Shown one piece after another: positions 1 to 11,327 of a DNA stretch of 64,000 bases. The DNA is from Thamnidium elegans (lineage: Eukaryota > Mucoromycota > Mucoromycetes > Mucorales > Mucoraceae), in the NCBI GenBank assembly GCA_025201345.1, contig JAIXMG010000005.1:558001-622000 (forward strand), written 5' to 3'. A program made the position numbers and the translations under genes. Numbering within the stretch: position 1 is the first letter of the stretch; each line of letters begins with the position of its first letter. The notes under the pieces are model-generated. The model was given only the letters and a program-made list of their open reading frames with translations. It did not search any database and was not told the DNA's origin.

Positions 1-208
1 TGCTTGAAAAGACTAGTTTTTTTTTTTTTTTTTGTCTTTGGGTGAGTATATACGAAGAGAGAGAAAAACAAAATAAATTATATATTTACTTTTAATAGTC
101 TACCGAGAAAAGAAATAATATCTGCCCATTCATTCACGGCATCAAAAGATTGTAGGTTTTTTTCCACAAGTAGAACGTATTTACGAAACCTCGAGTCGTG
201 CTGAAAAG

Positions 209-473
209 CTAGTTGTAAGAAAGTTTTAGTTTTGTGGTTAGATGACTTGGAGGTGGAGCTTTACCTGATTCTCTTAATAATTGAGGACCTAAATAATAAT
301 AGTAGTTAGCATTTGAGGAATGGAAGAGTTTAGGTTTTTTACTTACTTGATATTTCTGGAGACTCCATTGTTTCACTACCAGATTCTGAATGAGTATCAC
401 TACTTAGATTACGACTAGATATTTTTTTTAATAGTTTTTGTGAAATTGATAGTAAGTTATCATTATCTCCCAT
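209..473 (-). CDS. Small two-exon hypothetical protein (68 aa)
   Basis: Reading from ATG at 473 gives a 42-codon Ser-rich exon starting MGDNDNLLSISQKLLKKISS. It breaks at a GTAAGT donor at about 346. The intron has a GCTAAC branch-point-like site and ends in TATTTAG at 252. Splicing at phase 1 continues into PQLLRESGKAPPPSHL and a stop at 209-211. The splice signals match those of the other genes here, which supports a real gene, but I recognise no family. The protein is hydrophilic, with an acidic/Ser stretch and a short basic C-terminus. A second GT-containing site (GGTAAAG) lies in exon 2, so the 3' structure could differ. Confidence 0.5.
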
Positions 474-1642
474 TAAAATATATAAAAAGAGTTATACGTT
501 TTTTATTTTTACTTCTTATAGAAAGGAGAGAAGGCAGAAAAAAAATAAAGGACTTTTTCCTGTCCTGAATAAACAAGATACTCCGCTTCTCACGTGTGTA
601 CAAAGTACTTTGAAAAGGAAACTACCAGTATAGTGTTATAGAAATAAAATTAGTAAGGACGAGCCTTCTAACATGTTGTGCAATAGAAGCTTTATTATAT
701 TATTTAGGGAGGGGGGGGGGGGGGTTAAAACTTTAAGCTCGTTCAAAGACGTGATATCCGGTAGCAGCGAAAAAAGAAATGTTTGTTCTGGAGGTGTACA
801 AGGGTATTCAAAGAGTTAGGTACCAGGCGCTGAAAAATGCACTTATACAGTGATTGCTAGTAAGCTACAGTAGGAAACTATATGGTAGAGAACACAAGTC
901 TTTTTTTATTTAGTTGAGGTTCTGTCACGTAAGGAATTTGTATTACCGTTCGAAAAGCTTAAACTTGTGGGACTTTTTTTTTAAACTCTAAGTACTACCG
1001 ATTAGAGTCAAACTGACTACAGTTAATAGATAAAAAAAAACAAAAAAAATACGGTGGTATATGTCGCTACCCTTATGTCGTTACCCTTATGTCGATATTG
1101 CCTTCGATTTCATTACGACTGGTGCAAATTTCTTGAATCCAGTGAATGTTTTAGAATAGCGAATCCGCTTAAATAATATAATAAACAATTAAAAAATAAA
1201 TATACTGTTTATGTTGAATAATCCATAACTAAGTCATGAGCGATGCCTATTTATTTTTTTCATCCCGCACCACATTTCTACTAGAGGATATCATAGTTAA
1301 CAAAAGTAGATATACTACATATAAGAACCTATATTATAATTAATGTTAATTGTTTACTTGCATGAATCGGATATGCTCATTTCTTCTGAGACGATTCATA
1401 GCTTGAAATTTGTTTTTCGATACAAGTTGTATTAAAGGTGGGATTTTTTATGAACAAATCATTTATGTAAAAAAAATAGAAAGGCAAAACATTTATTATG
1501 ATGCATGGATAAAAAAAAATACAGAATAATAATTCATACAAACTAAACAAGTAGCTTTTTTTCTTTTTTGAGTGTGGAGGAAAAAAAAGGGGAATCTATA
1601 TTACGGGGCCCATGGATATGGTACTTTTTTTATATATTTATT
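474..1642. other. Gene-free stretch with short repeats
   Basis: I see no supportable intact gene. It holds a pure G17 tract (708-724), a short tandem of TATGTCG spaced 14 bp apart (1060, 1074, 1088), many T/A runs, and the CLU-like relic listed separately. The last part should contain the CLU1 3' UTR. Confidence 0.5.
733..830 (-). pseudogene. Possible decayed copy of the CLU1 TPR exon
   Basis: The 11-mer acgtgatatcc at 749-759, followed by GTAGC, recurs at 2060-2070 inside CLU1 exon 6. A second block, ttcaaagagttaggtac at 807-823, resembles ttcaaagaattgagtac at 2128-2144. Block spacing is 58 bp here and 68 bp in the gene. In the minus frame the first block reads ATGYHVFERA against ATGYHVLAKA in CLU1. 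Stops interrupt the frame. This is either an old partial tandem duplicate or a chance match; a local alignment would settle it. Confidence 0.3.
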
Positions 1643-4600
1643 TTACTTGCGCTTCTTTTGGGTCTTCTTTCCCTTTCGTGCGCCAGTAGGTTCACCGTTA
1701 ATGTATGATAAAACTTGATCAATAGGGAGTTCACCACGAGGAACAGCAGCAGCAGTGGCAGCGGCAGGAGCAGATGTGGAGACAGGAGCTGTCTTTATGG
1801 CTCCAGCAGCATTTCTAGCTTGCTCTTCACGAGCTTGTGCTGCGACCATAACAGCGTTTTGTGTTAATTCCTTTAACCATAAGTCACTATCCTTGGTACG
1901 AGCGTCTTCAGGACCGAGCTATAAAAAATTTAGTTAGTTTTTAAAGAACCTTCACTTATATACATGTATTTTACCTTTTCGTTGAAAACATCAAAAGCGA
2001 TTCTTTCAGCAGCTAAAGCCTTGGGGAAGCTACCTTCAAGAGTATATGCCTTGGCAAGTACGTGATATCCAGTAGCGGTGAGGACGTGCTCCTTACCCAA
2101 AACTGTTTCTTGAGTGGCACATGCTCTTTCAAAGAATTGAGTACTGGTCTTGTAATCACGAAGAGATTGGAGCATAACACCGGCGTTGTTCTAAGTAATA
2201 ATAATAAAGTTAGTATGGTTTTATATATCCTGTTTTTTTTATAAAAAAAAAGGCTTACATCGGCAGTAGCAGAGTCAGGGTGACCAGGACCAAAGAGAAG
2301 ATCCCAGTAGTATAAAGCGTGTTGGATATAACGAAGAGCAAGCTTGGTACGACCAGAAGCGTGTTCGAATAAACCAAGGTTCAACTATAACATACAAAAT
2401 GAGTAAAAAAAAAAAACTAAGAAAATTAAAAGAAAAACTTACGTAGTGATGAATGGTTTCAGGATGATCAATACCACAAGTTCTTTCAGCAGAGATAACA
2501 GCCTTACGTTGAAGATCTAAAGCAGACTCGCGATCTTCGCTGTGATGATAAAGCATAGCTAAAGTAGCATAACACTTGCTAGTTTCAGGATGTAAGAAAC
2601 CATAGGTTTGTTCATGTAAAGCCAAAGATTCAAGCAAAAGTTCCAAACCTAATTGCTTATGACCTTGAGAGATACTCATCTTACCAGCCTCGAAGGTTTC
2701 TTCAGCAAAGACACTACGAGAAGAAGCTTGCTTAACAGTAGGCATCAAGTTGAAGATATCCTCAGGGATGAAAGTGGCCATGCGTCTGGTAGGACGCTTA
2801 GAGGTTTCAACAGACTTCTTGGACTTTTTACCACGAGCATGGCTTTGTTCTTGCTTCTTACGATCCATAGCAGCTTGGTGAGCAGCATCTTCAGCAGCAA
2901 AAGCAGTACGTTCTTCCTCAGTGTAAGGTTCAGTACGGTAATCTCTAGCGTTCACTTGAATACCAGTACGAAGACAGAGCTCACGAAGACTAGGGATCAA
3001 ACTGAGTTGATCAACAGCATCTTCTTGAAGCTTGTAACGGAAACGAAGCAAAACTTGTTGAGAGATAAGAGTTCTCAAAACGGTAGGAGTAAGCTGAGCC
3101 CAGTCAAAATCGTTTCTGTTGGTACCTTCAGGTAAAACAGGAGTAGGCTTAGGGTTGAAAGAAGCACCGAGGAAACAGTTGAGGAAGTGAGAGATACAGA
3201 GGCTGGTTTCATCAGCAGTACAGTTAACCAAGTACTTGCGAAGAAGACGCTTACAGGCACGAATAATCATTTCTTGAACAGCGAGCTTGTGAATATGTTC
3301 AATACGCTTATCCTTACTGATGGCAACAAGGTCAGCGAGCTTACCGAGGTAACGCATGTTGATACCACGACGGTGCATGGCCTTAGTAAGAGCATCACCA
3401 TCTAAAGGAGAGATGGAATAAGAAGCGAAATCAAGAATGATACTGGGGATAACTTCTTCAGATAAGAACTTGGATGCTTCACGAATAGTTTCTTCTTGTT
3501 GTTTAGTTTCTTCAGTAGTAGGTTGCTTGGCAGAAGTGAAAACGTCAGGGTTGAAAGAAAGTTTGAATTCGTTGACATCAATCTTGATCTCTTCCTCTTC
3601 CTCTTCTTCGGCAGTCTTGGCGACTTCCTTTTCTTCAGGCTTTTCTTCGGTCTTTTCTGCGGTCTTTTCTTCGGTCTTTTCTGCGGTCTTTTCTTCGGTC
3701 TTTTCAGCACCTTCGATGGTAGCGGGCTTGTTGGCTTCCTTTTCCTTCTTGACTTGATCGGTCTTGGCCTTAACCCATTGTCTGAACTTGTGTTCCCAGA
3801 ACAAACTCATTAATTCGGGTCTTAATAAGGTCATCTTGTGAGGGTAAGCGGGCTTACCATCCTTTTCAACGCATTCGGATTCCAAGAACTCGATATCGAC
3901 AGGGTTTAATCTGTAGAGATCCAACATATAACGACGGCCATCAGCACCGAGCAAACCTTTAGTCTCTTGAGAGGTATAAAGCTTGACTTCAGCATTAGAT
4001 GCATCGATAACGGTATGTTCAATTAAATGAAGGGACTTGGCAACATCATTACCGATAGATTCATGGAAAGTAGGGTCAGAAGAGATTTGAACACCGTTAT
4101 CAACAGAACCATAAACAATAGAGTTTTCATCTTGACGACGGAAGATACCAGGGACGATACTTTGAGCAACAATACGAACACCCTTATAATCTACAATAAC
4201 ACTAGCTAAAGTATAAAGACCATCGGCATCGATACTGTTTAAAACCTTGACACCTTCAAGATCTTTACCGGTAGCAACATGGGCTGCTTCATCAGCACCA
4301 AGGGATTCAAAGGTACCACGACCATCGTTACCCTTACTGAAAAAGATATTGTTGTATACGTACATGTGAGATTCTTCAACTTCAAGAGGGTTTAAGGGAA
4401 GTACGGAACCGTTGACTACGGCCATAGCACCACGAACAGCAGCTTCAGTGAACTCAGCTTGTACCTTGGTGATCAAACGTTCACGCAAAACACGCTCTTG
4501 TAAGGCAGTCTTGGGTAATTCACGGTGAGATTGAAGTTCATCGTTCCAGTCACGGAGGGATTCAACAGCATCGGCACCAGAGTTTAAGTAAGTCTCACAA

Positions 4601-5177
4601 GGTCTGGAAGGATCAAAAGTGATTTCGGGATTCTCAACAGCCCAAGGATGACTAGGGTAGTAGGTATTAACAGGAAGGACCTCAAGCATATGATGACGAG
4701 TGATGAAATCTTGCAATTCCAAGAACTTGGCCTTGAATAAGGGAGAGACCTTTTGTAAGAGAGTGATGAGGGAATGAGCAAAAGCACGTTTGGTAGAACT
4801 GGGAGAAGGATCAAATTTGTTATTGGAAGAACTGTTAACAAAGAAACCCTTGGTGGAAGCAGTAATATGAAGAATTTCACCTTCCAAAGTAGTCACGGTC
4901 AAATATAAAAGATCGCCCTTCAACTTTTGTCTGTGGGGTACAGGGTTCCAGCCAGAAAGTGTTAAATTCTTGATACATTCGGGCGCAATTCTCTTGAACT
5001 CGGCGGGGATAATTTTAGAAAGCTTTGAACGCTCGTTGATGTCGCATGATGTAAAGATGTGCTCAGGAACGGGCTCGTCAGAGAATAAATCTTCCATCTT
5101 TCTATCGGCTTCGTTGACGATTGGTTCATCTAGATCATCAAAAGAATGAGATCAACCGCCTTGCAAAGAAAATGATT

Positions 5178-5242
<65 letters not shown>

Positions 5243-5923
5243 TTCCCTTTCTCTTTTTTATTGTTAAACTTACCAATATCACCAGTAATAGCGGTCAATA
5301 AAGAAATGGCAGGATCAATACCAACAGTAGATGGGTTAGGCTTATAAGGGCCACCTAATAGATCACGGAGACGACTAACATGAAGTCTAACATCACGTTC
5401 AGTATAGGTATCTAGTAACACACACACACATATATATCCATTAATATAAATTTGACATATGATTATCATAAAATAAAAATAAAAACCAACCTTCAACCAT
5501 TACAAGTTCACTTTCAGGAGTGATACCTTCAATCTCACCTAATTCCAAATAATCGTTTACCCTTTTACCATTGTAAGATAAATAAAAACAAGAGTTGGCA
5601 CAAGTATCGGGAGATTCCATAATGGATTGTTTAATGTCCAAAATAGTTTCATGAGGACTAGTCTATATAATTATATATATTAGGGTATTTAGGCATACAC
5701 ATATGTATAAGAGAAAACTTACAATGATCTTGATATCGTCAAGGTTACCAGGTAACTTTACAGTCAATTGATAAGTCTCTTCAGCTAGACAACCCAAAAT
5801 GTTTGGTTTAATACGAAGGGATATTTTTAAAACTTTTTTTTTTTTTTTTTTTTTACCTTCTTCAGGGACTTGTCCTTGAACATTTTCTGTCAACTGTTGT
5901 TCCTTTGCTTGTAATTCAGCCAT
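1643..5923 (-). CDS. CLU1: Clustered mitochondria protein (CLU1/TIF31 family), 7 exons, 1271 aa
   Basis: Exons 5923-5723, 5662-5491, 5411-5274, 5129-2443, 2384-2259, 2190-1975 and 1918-1643 join in frame to 1271 codons, the usual size for fungal Clu1. The family is a cytosolic RNA/ribosome-associated factor needed for normal mitochondrial distribution. Order seen: a ubiquitin-like CLU_N region (about aa 40-150), the GSKIP/CLU core (about 330-700), an acidic and Glu/Lys repeat with TEEKTAEK units (about 640-690), then a TPR array (about 990-1190) with typical HPETSKCYATLAMLY-type repeats, and a basic KKTQKKRK tail. Oddities: exon 1 contains an A21 tract encoding exactly seven lysines just after a GGT that mimics a splice donor, and intron 3 carries a long compound microsatellite. 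The start is the only ATG upstream of the conserved block. Confidence 0.95.
5182..5239. repeat. Compound microsatellite (TC)n(TA)n(CA)n in CLU1 intron 3
   Basis: Three abutting dinucleotide runs (CT, then AT, then CA) fill most of the third CLU1 intron between donor 5273 and acceptor 5130. It is intronic, so length change should not affect the protein unless it disturbs splicing. Confidence 0.9.
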
Positions 5924-6959
5924 GACTATATAATGTTGTTGGTGATCTCAAACTTTTTGTAAATAGAATACAAAAAAAAAACTTACTTGTAATAACAAAA
6001 TAATGTAAAAGAGAAAAAAGAAAAAGAGAAAAAAAAAATCAATTATAAAAACTAGGGGTTGGACATTTTTTTCTGGAACGGAGTTTTGATCATGTTCGAA
6101 AAAAAACAAGATGAAAAAAGGTTTTATATATTTACTTTTTTTAATAATATTCTCTTTTTTTGTCATACAGAAGAAAAAAAAGTATATTTTATAAATGATT
6201 ACAATTATGATCAAGAAAAAAAAAAAAAGTAGCTTTTTTTGTATTCTCTTTTTTTGTTAAAGTGGGGTAAAAAAAAAATTAAAAAAAAAAAGTTTAAATT
6301 TAACCAGGCATCCCAGCAAGGCAAAAGAGCGTGAGTAATAAAAAGAAACCCTGGGCTGGATCAACTCCGTCGCCAATGCAAAATTGATAGTTTTGTTCCC
6401 AGGCTCATTTCATGCCCGACTCTGGATCTTTTATTTAAAAAAAATGGGAGAGTGGGAAGTCGGGTATAATATATATCTTAGCAAAATAATTCTATCCGTG
6501 GTACTCAAAACTCATCCAAAAACAAGGCACCTCTTTTTTTTTGCAGGAAGATGGAGCAAGCTGTCATACCGGTAGTTATGCTTGATGGTGGGAAATAAAA
6601 CCCGTCAAATCCTTGGTTTTGATGTCTGGATCTTAACCCTATTTAACATATTTGAAGTGCTTTGGAGACTTTTATAAATACTAGAGGACATAGTATTCAC
6701 TGTATTGAAGATTCAAAGAAAGCACTAAAATAAGAACAGGGTTGGCTGAGTGCTGAGTTTGTTGGTCGTTTAATCGATAGTATGAAGGATATATGTTAAG
6801 CAGTAATCGACGTTAAAGGTGACTCAATCAAGTATTAAAGTTTTTTTTATGCAAATTCTTGGACAATGACTTGTTTTAATGTGTTCTTTACTATTCTTCC
6901 TCCTATGGCCATTGGTATCTTTAATCAAAACAAGTCATATAATATTTTTTTAAAAAGAT
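5924..6959. other. Intergenic: CLU1 promoter side and JmjC 3' flank
   Basis: Dominated by A/T homopolymers (5960-6300). The more complex part (6300-6840) has short ORFs without family resemblance or splice signals; I see no gene. Confidence 0.5.
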
Positions 6960-9393
6960 TTATTCATGATGGGTATTCAAGGAGGCGGGTGCAAGCTTCG
7001 ACTTCTTGGTCGTCACGACCAAGAAGCTCTCCCGCTCCGGTTCCTCGACTTTGTTGGCTTTTCTCTTACGAGAAGCAGTAGCGGTGCTGGAGGTGGGGGA
7101 GGAAAGAGTTGAGGAGAGAGTTCGAGCCGGTTTGGGTCTCTCTTCGGTCTTCTCACTTTTCCTCTTGTGAGAAGGGGTAGCTGGTACAAGAGTAACTTCA
7201 GGGTAATCGCAAGTCTAAAAAAAAAAGATGGGGTTAGTTTTTAATTTTAAAAAAAGTTTTTTTTTTTACCTTGTTTACATTGAAGTCAAAGAATGTTCCC
7301 CAACTTCTGGCATCAAATGATGCAGGCGAGTAGTAGACCAAGTCATAGTCCTCCATGCTTTCGTTTGTCTCCTCGAGTGGTATGCATGATTTGCAAGAAA
7401 GACTACAATTCTTACAAATAAAAACATCTTCTGGTAGACCAGGACGGACAGAAGCAGCTGGACAAATAGGGCGTTTGAAAATAGAAGTCAAACTTACCCC
7501 TTTAGCGGCAAGATTTGCAGCGGTAAAGTTTTTCTTACAATGGAGACACTTGAAAGTATTGAGTCCGTTACCTTTTGCCTTACGGTAAGACTCTATGCGA
7601 CTACAAAGAGTGGCCAACGAAGGACTTTCACTACGAAAAATAGGTCAGTGAATCTTTAAGAAACAAAAAATGAAAGAAAAAAAACATATATTACCTGTTC
7701 AAGCAATCTGATCCGTCAATAACAACTTCTTCATTAAAAATAGAGTTAACAAGTTCTACGAACCCTTTATAGAGCTCCAACGACTCTGTTAACTTTCTGT
7801 AACCTTGGCGCATCACCATACCATTAACATGTCGACAGCTTCTTCCAATAGAATAACAATACATGCAGATGTCATAGCCATCACAATCCTCACAATGGTA
7901 GTATCGATGAAAGATATCCGTATGGCAAAAGTCACATTTGATGATACATACTTCTCCTTCTTTATCCGTAGTAATATTTGGGTCTTCTGGTAACCAATCT
8001 GGTTCAATAATTTCTTTTAAAAAGATGTTTAAAAGAATCTTGGAGTCTTTAATAAATGATTCGCGGCCATAGCGGAGAGCAGGCAACTGATCAAGTTCTT
8101 TAGTTGGGTTATTTTTTATGGTTAAAAGTTGATTATACCATTCGTTAATAGTAAAGCTTACTATTGCTTTACACTTGTAAACCTCTGGTCGGTTGATAAT
8201 ACGGTAGAGTGGTAATTGATCTTCAAATGCGTATTCCAAAGTTTGAGCCGTGATACGGTTCCAGGCGAGTTTAATTGAGACGCCTACGTTACGTACTTGA
8301 TGATATGCTCTGCTAGGAACAATAACTAAGTCTCCGGGCTTTTGAATGATAACTTGAACAGGGAAATCACTCTTGTTTACTTTAAAAGCACTTAACCAAG
8401 CACGATCACTCTCCAAAAAGGAGCTCTTGGTTACGGATTTGCCTTGATCTAATCGCTTGTCAGGCTTGTATCTGTTAATCTTTTTTCTTTCAGTTTTAGA
8501 TAATTCAAGTACAGAAGCGAGTTTCTCTCTGTCCTTGTTAACAACGATTAACCATTCTGCGTAAGCACCAGGAGAGCCCATCGTCATGATATTATGACCC
8601 ATAGTACCACATAAATCTCGGTGAATAGGAGTTCCAGTTTGATCTTGACCCAAATAGCACATAAAGTTCTTGGCTTGAAAGAGTTGTGGTAATAAAGAAA
8701 ATAAATCATTATTTCCAAGTGGTAATAAATACTCCGGAATCACATCTTGAATGGCTTGAGTATATTCTTGTGGACACTCAATATCCTTCGCATACATTTT
8801 ATCAATCTTAGTACCTAATATTTTATATTCTCTTGCTTTCTTAATTTTATTATTATTGTCCTTGGGAGTAGCAAGCTTTGATTCGATTGTAGTAGGATTG
8901 ATGCAAGTAGAAATAGTAGCCTGTGTAGGTACTGCGGACGTTGCTTCGTGAGAATTAATATTATTGGATTTGGAGATACTTTTTACGTGTTGATCACGTG
9001 AATCCAATTTGTAGTTGCGTTGTAAAGTTTGGATGTAATCACCTAACAATACTTCTCTTTTGGCACTTTTGTTTACAACCAAATTTATCACTGTTGTTGT
9101 TTTTTTAACCAAAAAAAATAAAATAAAAAAAAATGTATATAAATATATATTTATTAATACTTACACTCTTCTCCGTGTTCGCGTTTAAGCTTTTCGAGAG
9201 AGAAGGCTTGTGTATTCCAGTTAATATGTTTATTCATATTTGACACAACAAGTGGTTCGTTATTGTCAATACAGTGTTCTTTGATAACTGAAAATAATTT
9301 TTCTGGAGTGTAATTCAGGTAATCGATTCTTTTGGCAGCCATGTGACCAGAAGGTAATTCCTGTTCGTTTTTAGCAATTAAGATCTTTGGCAT
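6960..9393 (-). CDS. JmjC-domain protein with Cys clusters, 4 exons, 746 aa
   Basis: Exons 9393-9165, 9090-7695, 7630-7270 and 7214-6960 join in frame. It is a candidate Fe(II)/2-oxoglutarate oxygenase of the JmjC class (histone demethylase-like). The iron ligands appear as HRD (H233, D235) and the His of AYHQV (H340), followed by IKLAWN. The N-terminus (LVVSNMNKHINWNTQAFSLE) resembles the start of KDM3-type JmjC folds. After the JmjC domain, residues about 455-500 hold a Cys/His cluster with CDFC, CEDC and CMYC pairs (ZZ/PHD-like). Residues about 565-630 hold a second set (CLHC, CKNC, CKSC) resembling the 4CXXC-R1 type. The last exon is Ser/Thr/Lys-rich with several KRK/KKSK nuclear signals. 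The substrate cannot be told from sequence. The catalytic triad looks intact. Confidence 0.85.
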
Positions 9394-10245
9394 GTTGAAT
9401 TAAAGAAAAAAAAAATAAGACAAAGAAAAAAAGAAAAAAAATCTTTGGTAACAGTTTATAAAACTGTGCACTTGTGTCCCAATAGGCGGGTTTTTAAAAC
9501 TCTATTTCTTTTTTTGTCATGTGATTTTTATTTTTTGTTGTTCATATGTAACATACAATGCTCCTTTTCATCTTCAGTACTATAAAAAAACACGGATTAC
9601 TTCAGGGCGACTCAATTTCACTAACTTCTTTCAAAGTTACCCTTTGAACACATCTTATTATTGGATTCAACAGGGCAAAAAAAGTTAAAGGTTTCAGGTA
9701 CCCAATTACTGTCATCAGCACCTATGCAGATGACGTTTTTTTTTTTTTTTGCATCTTACTCTGAAATGTTAAATTCAATAAAATTCAAAACAAAGTAAAA
9801 AAAAAAGGAAAATGTGATAAAATTATAAAATTCAAATAACCATGACCTTTAATGATTTATAAAAAAAAAAAAAATGTCTGTGCTTTTGACAGCTACATAT
9901 GTGGGACATATACTTAAAAAAAAGACCTAACCATATAAATAAAATTGATCTCAGCTATAAAGTTCTTTCAACCTTGAATTTCAATCAAACTAATAACCGT
10001 TATCCTAGGTACTTATAGCGAAAATAATACGGTACATTGTTGGAAATTAAATAATTGCGAGAATTATGATCTAAGCACGAAATCACGAAAAAAAAAATCG
10101 AGTAAATACATTTGTAATTCACTACTAAACTTTTTTTTTTCTTCTTGTATAAATCGGGATTCTGCTTTATCTAAAAGTCATAATGAAGGAGGGTTAAAGC
10201 TGAATAAAAATTTTCAAGTCTTCTAAACGGACTTTTATTACGTTT
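9394..10245. other. Intergenic, A/T-rich
   Basis: Upstream region of the JmjC gene. Contains several A9-A14 and T14 runs; no ORF or RNA gene recognised. Confidence 0.5.
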
Positions 10246-10449
10246 TTACTGCATTTCTGATTTAAGTTGGGTTTTAAGTGTTTCGGTGTCAGCTACAACG
10301 ATAAAAAGTGTTATCGAAGGTGAATAGCCAGTAAGCACACCAAATGTACAGTAGTACACAAGGAGATGCTTGATGGGTTGATGACTATATCGTCTTGTCA
10401 GTTTGAAGTATCTGGTAAAGATAACAGGTAGGAAAGGGGGATTCAGCAT
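10246..10449 (-). CDS. Possible small membrane/mitochondrial protein (67 aa)
   Basis: A single-exon ORF begins MLNPPFLPVIFTRYFKLTRR, a basic amphipathic N-terminus with no acidic residue in the first 30. One hydrophobic stretch follows (LLVYYCTFGVLTG to TLFIVVA), and then a short charged tail. That layout would suit a small mitochondrial inner-membrane subunit, but I recognise no family and there is no intron to support it. Its composition is more balanced than the surrounding AT-rich DNA. It could be a chance ORF. Confidence 0.3.
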   Translation of the reverse strand: MLNPPFLPVIFTRYFKLTRRYSHQPIKHLLVYYCTFGVLTGYSPSITLFIVVADTETLKTQLKSEMQ

Positions 10450-11113
10450 TTGTTAATTATAATTTTGCAAAAATATACTTATGGTCTCCTCTTCTCTATT
10501 ATCACATATACGAAACAATCTACATCTGAAGATTATGCAAATTGTAATGATTTGGATATTATTTATTCCATAAATGTACGACAAGCATATGTACACAAAT
10601 CGTGTATACTCTGAGCAAGACAAGCGAAAAGAAAATTATACCTTACAAGGTCTAGTTTTCGGAACAGTTGGTTTTGGCCATATTCATTTTAGCCGGACCG
10701 GCCTTTGTCAGCTCCATCGAACATGTCGGAATAACGCGGTCCGCACTGGATGAATTTTGTTTTATTTTACTATAATTAACTTTGTGATTGACAATAATGT
10801 CAGGTTATAATTTGTAGCTATCAGTCATTTTCGTGTTCCTTGTGTTTGTGGTCTGATTTCTAAGTTATTGTATTAGTAATTTTATTATAAGGTTTTATTA
10901 TATAATCTATCATATGATATTCTCAAGTTCTGTTGTAGTTTATTCATATGTTTCTATTATTTTGTATTACTTCAATTGAATATAAAAAGGTCTCCTTTTT
11001 ATATCTTTAATAAAAAAACTTCCTTTTACTATTTACTTTATTTTATTACTTTCTCTCTATTTTATTGTATTATAAAACAAGTCCATTTCAAGCTTGATTC
11101 CTATTGGCTGAGT
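10450..11113. other. Intergenic upstream of tRNA-Arg
   Basis: No gene recognised. The block 10640-10750 is less AT-rich but has no long ORF. An ATTGG (inverted CCAAT) sits at 11103-11107 just before the paired CACGTG element. Confidence 0.4.
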
Positions 11114-11130
11114 CACGTGAATGTCACGTG
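11114..11130 (+). promoter_or_regulatory. Paired CACGTG upstream element of tRNA-Arg
   Basis: CACGTG at 11114-11119 and CACGTG at 11125-11130 are separated by AATGT, giving 11 bp repeat spacing (about one helical turn). The pair ends 59 bp before the mature tRNA. The same arrangement is found before the other two tRNA genes at 61 bp, and in the LTR of the retrotransposon. A function in Pol III expression is inference. Confidence 0.6.
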
Positions 11131-11189
11131 TGGTGCTCTGGCTAAGCATGCAATAGATTTACTAAAAGCAGAATGACAATAATATGTGA

Positions 11190-11262
11190 GGGGCTATGGC
11201 CCAATGGATAAGGCGTCTGACTACGAATCAGGAGATTCCAGGTTCGACCCCTGGTAGCCTCA
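11190..11262 (+). tRNA. tRNA-Arg(ACG)
   Basis: A 73-nt cloverleaf. The acceptor GGGGCTA pairs with TAGCCTC (one G-U). The anticodon loop CTACGAA gives anticodon ACG, and the T-arm CCAGG-TTCGACC-CCTGG is perfect. There is no intron. Box A lies in TGGCCCAATGG and box B is GGTTCGACCCC. A T6 tract soon after the 3' end would serve as Pol III terminator. Confidence 0.97.
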
Positions 11263-11327
11263 CAACTTCTTTTTTGTTTTCGTCAATTCAAGAAGTGCAT
11301 CTAGACGTTGTATAAACATTTTGGCAC

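Noticed and set aside
591..596. Single CACGTG sites (also near 50450, 51385 and 60275)
   Set aside because: Unpaired and not upstream of tRNA genes; expected occasionally at this window size.
708..724. G17 tract as a possible G-quadruplex or telomere signal
   Set aside because: A plain homopolymer; no telomeric repeat follows, so only noted as simple sequence.
3402..3813. Overlapping ORFs on both strands in the Glu/Lys repeat of CLU1
   Set aside because: Shadows produced by the repetitive codons of the real exon.
6384..7081. Plus-strand ORFs between CLU1 and the JmjC gene
   Set aside because: No recognisable motif; the second overlaps the JmjC last exon antisense.
8984..9000. A CACGTG-type pair with 11-bp spacing (TACGTG then CACGTG) outside tRNA loci
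   Set aside because: It lies inside the JmjC coding exon, has no tRNA nearby, and can be explained by codons; kept as a caution that the pair can arise by chance.
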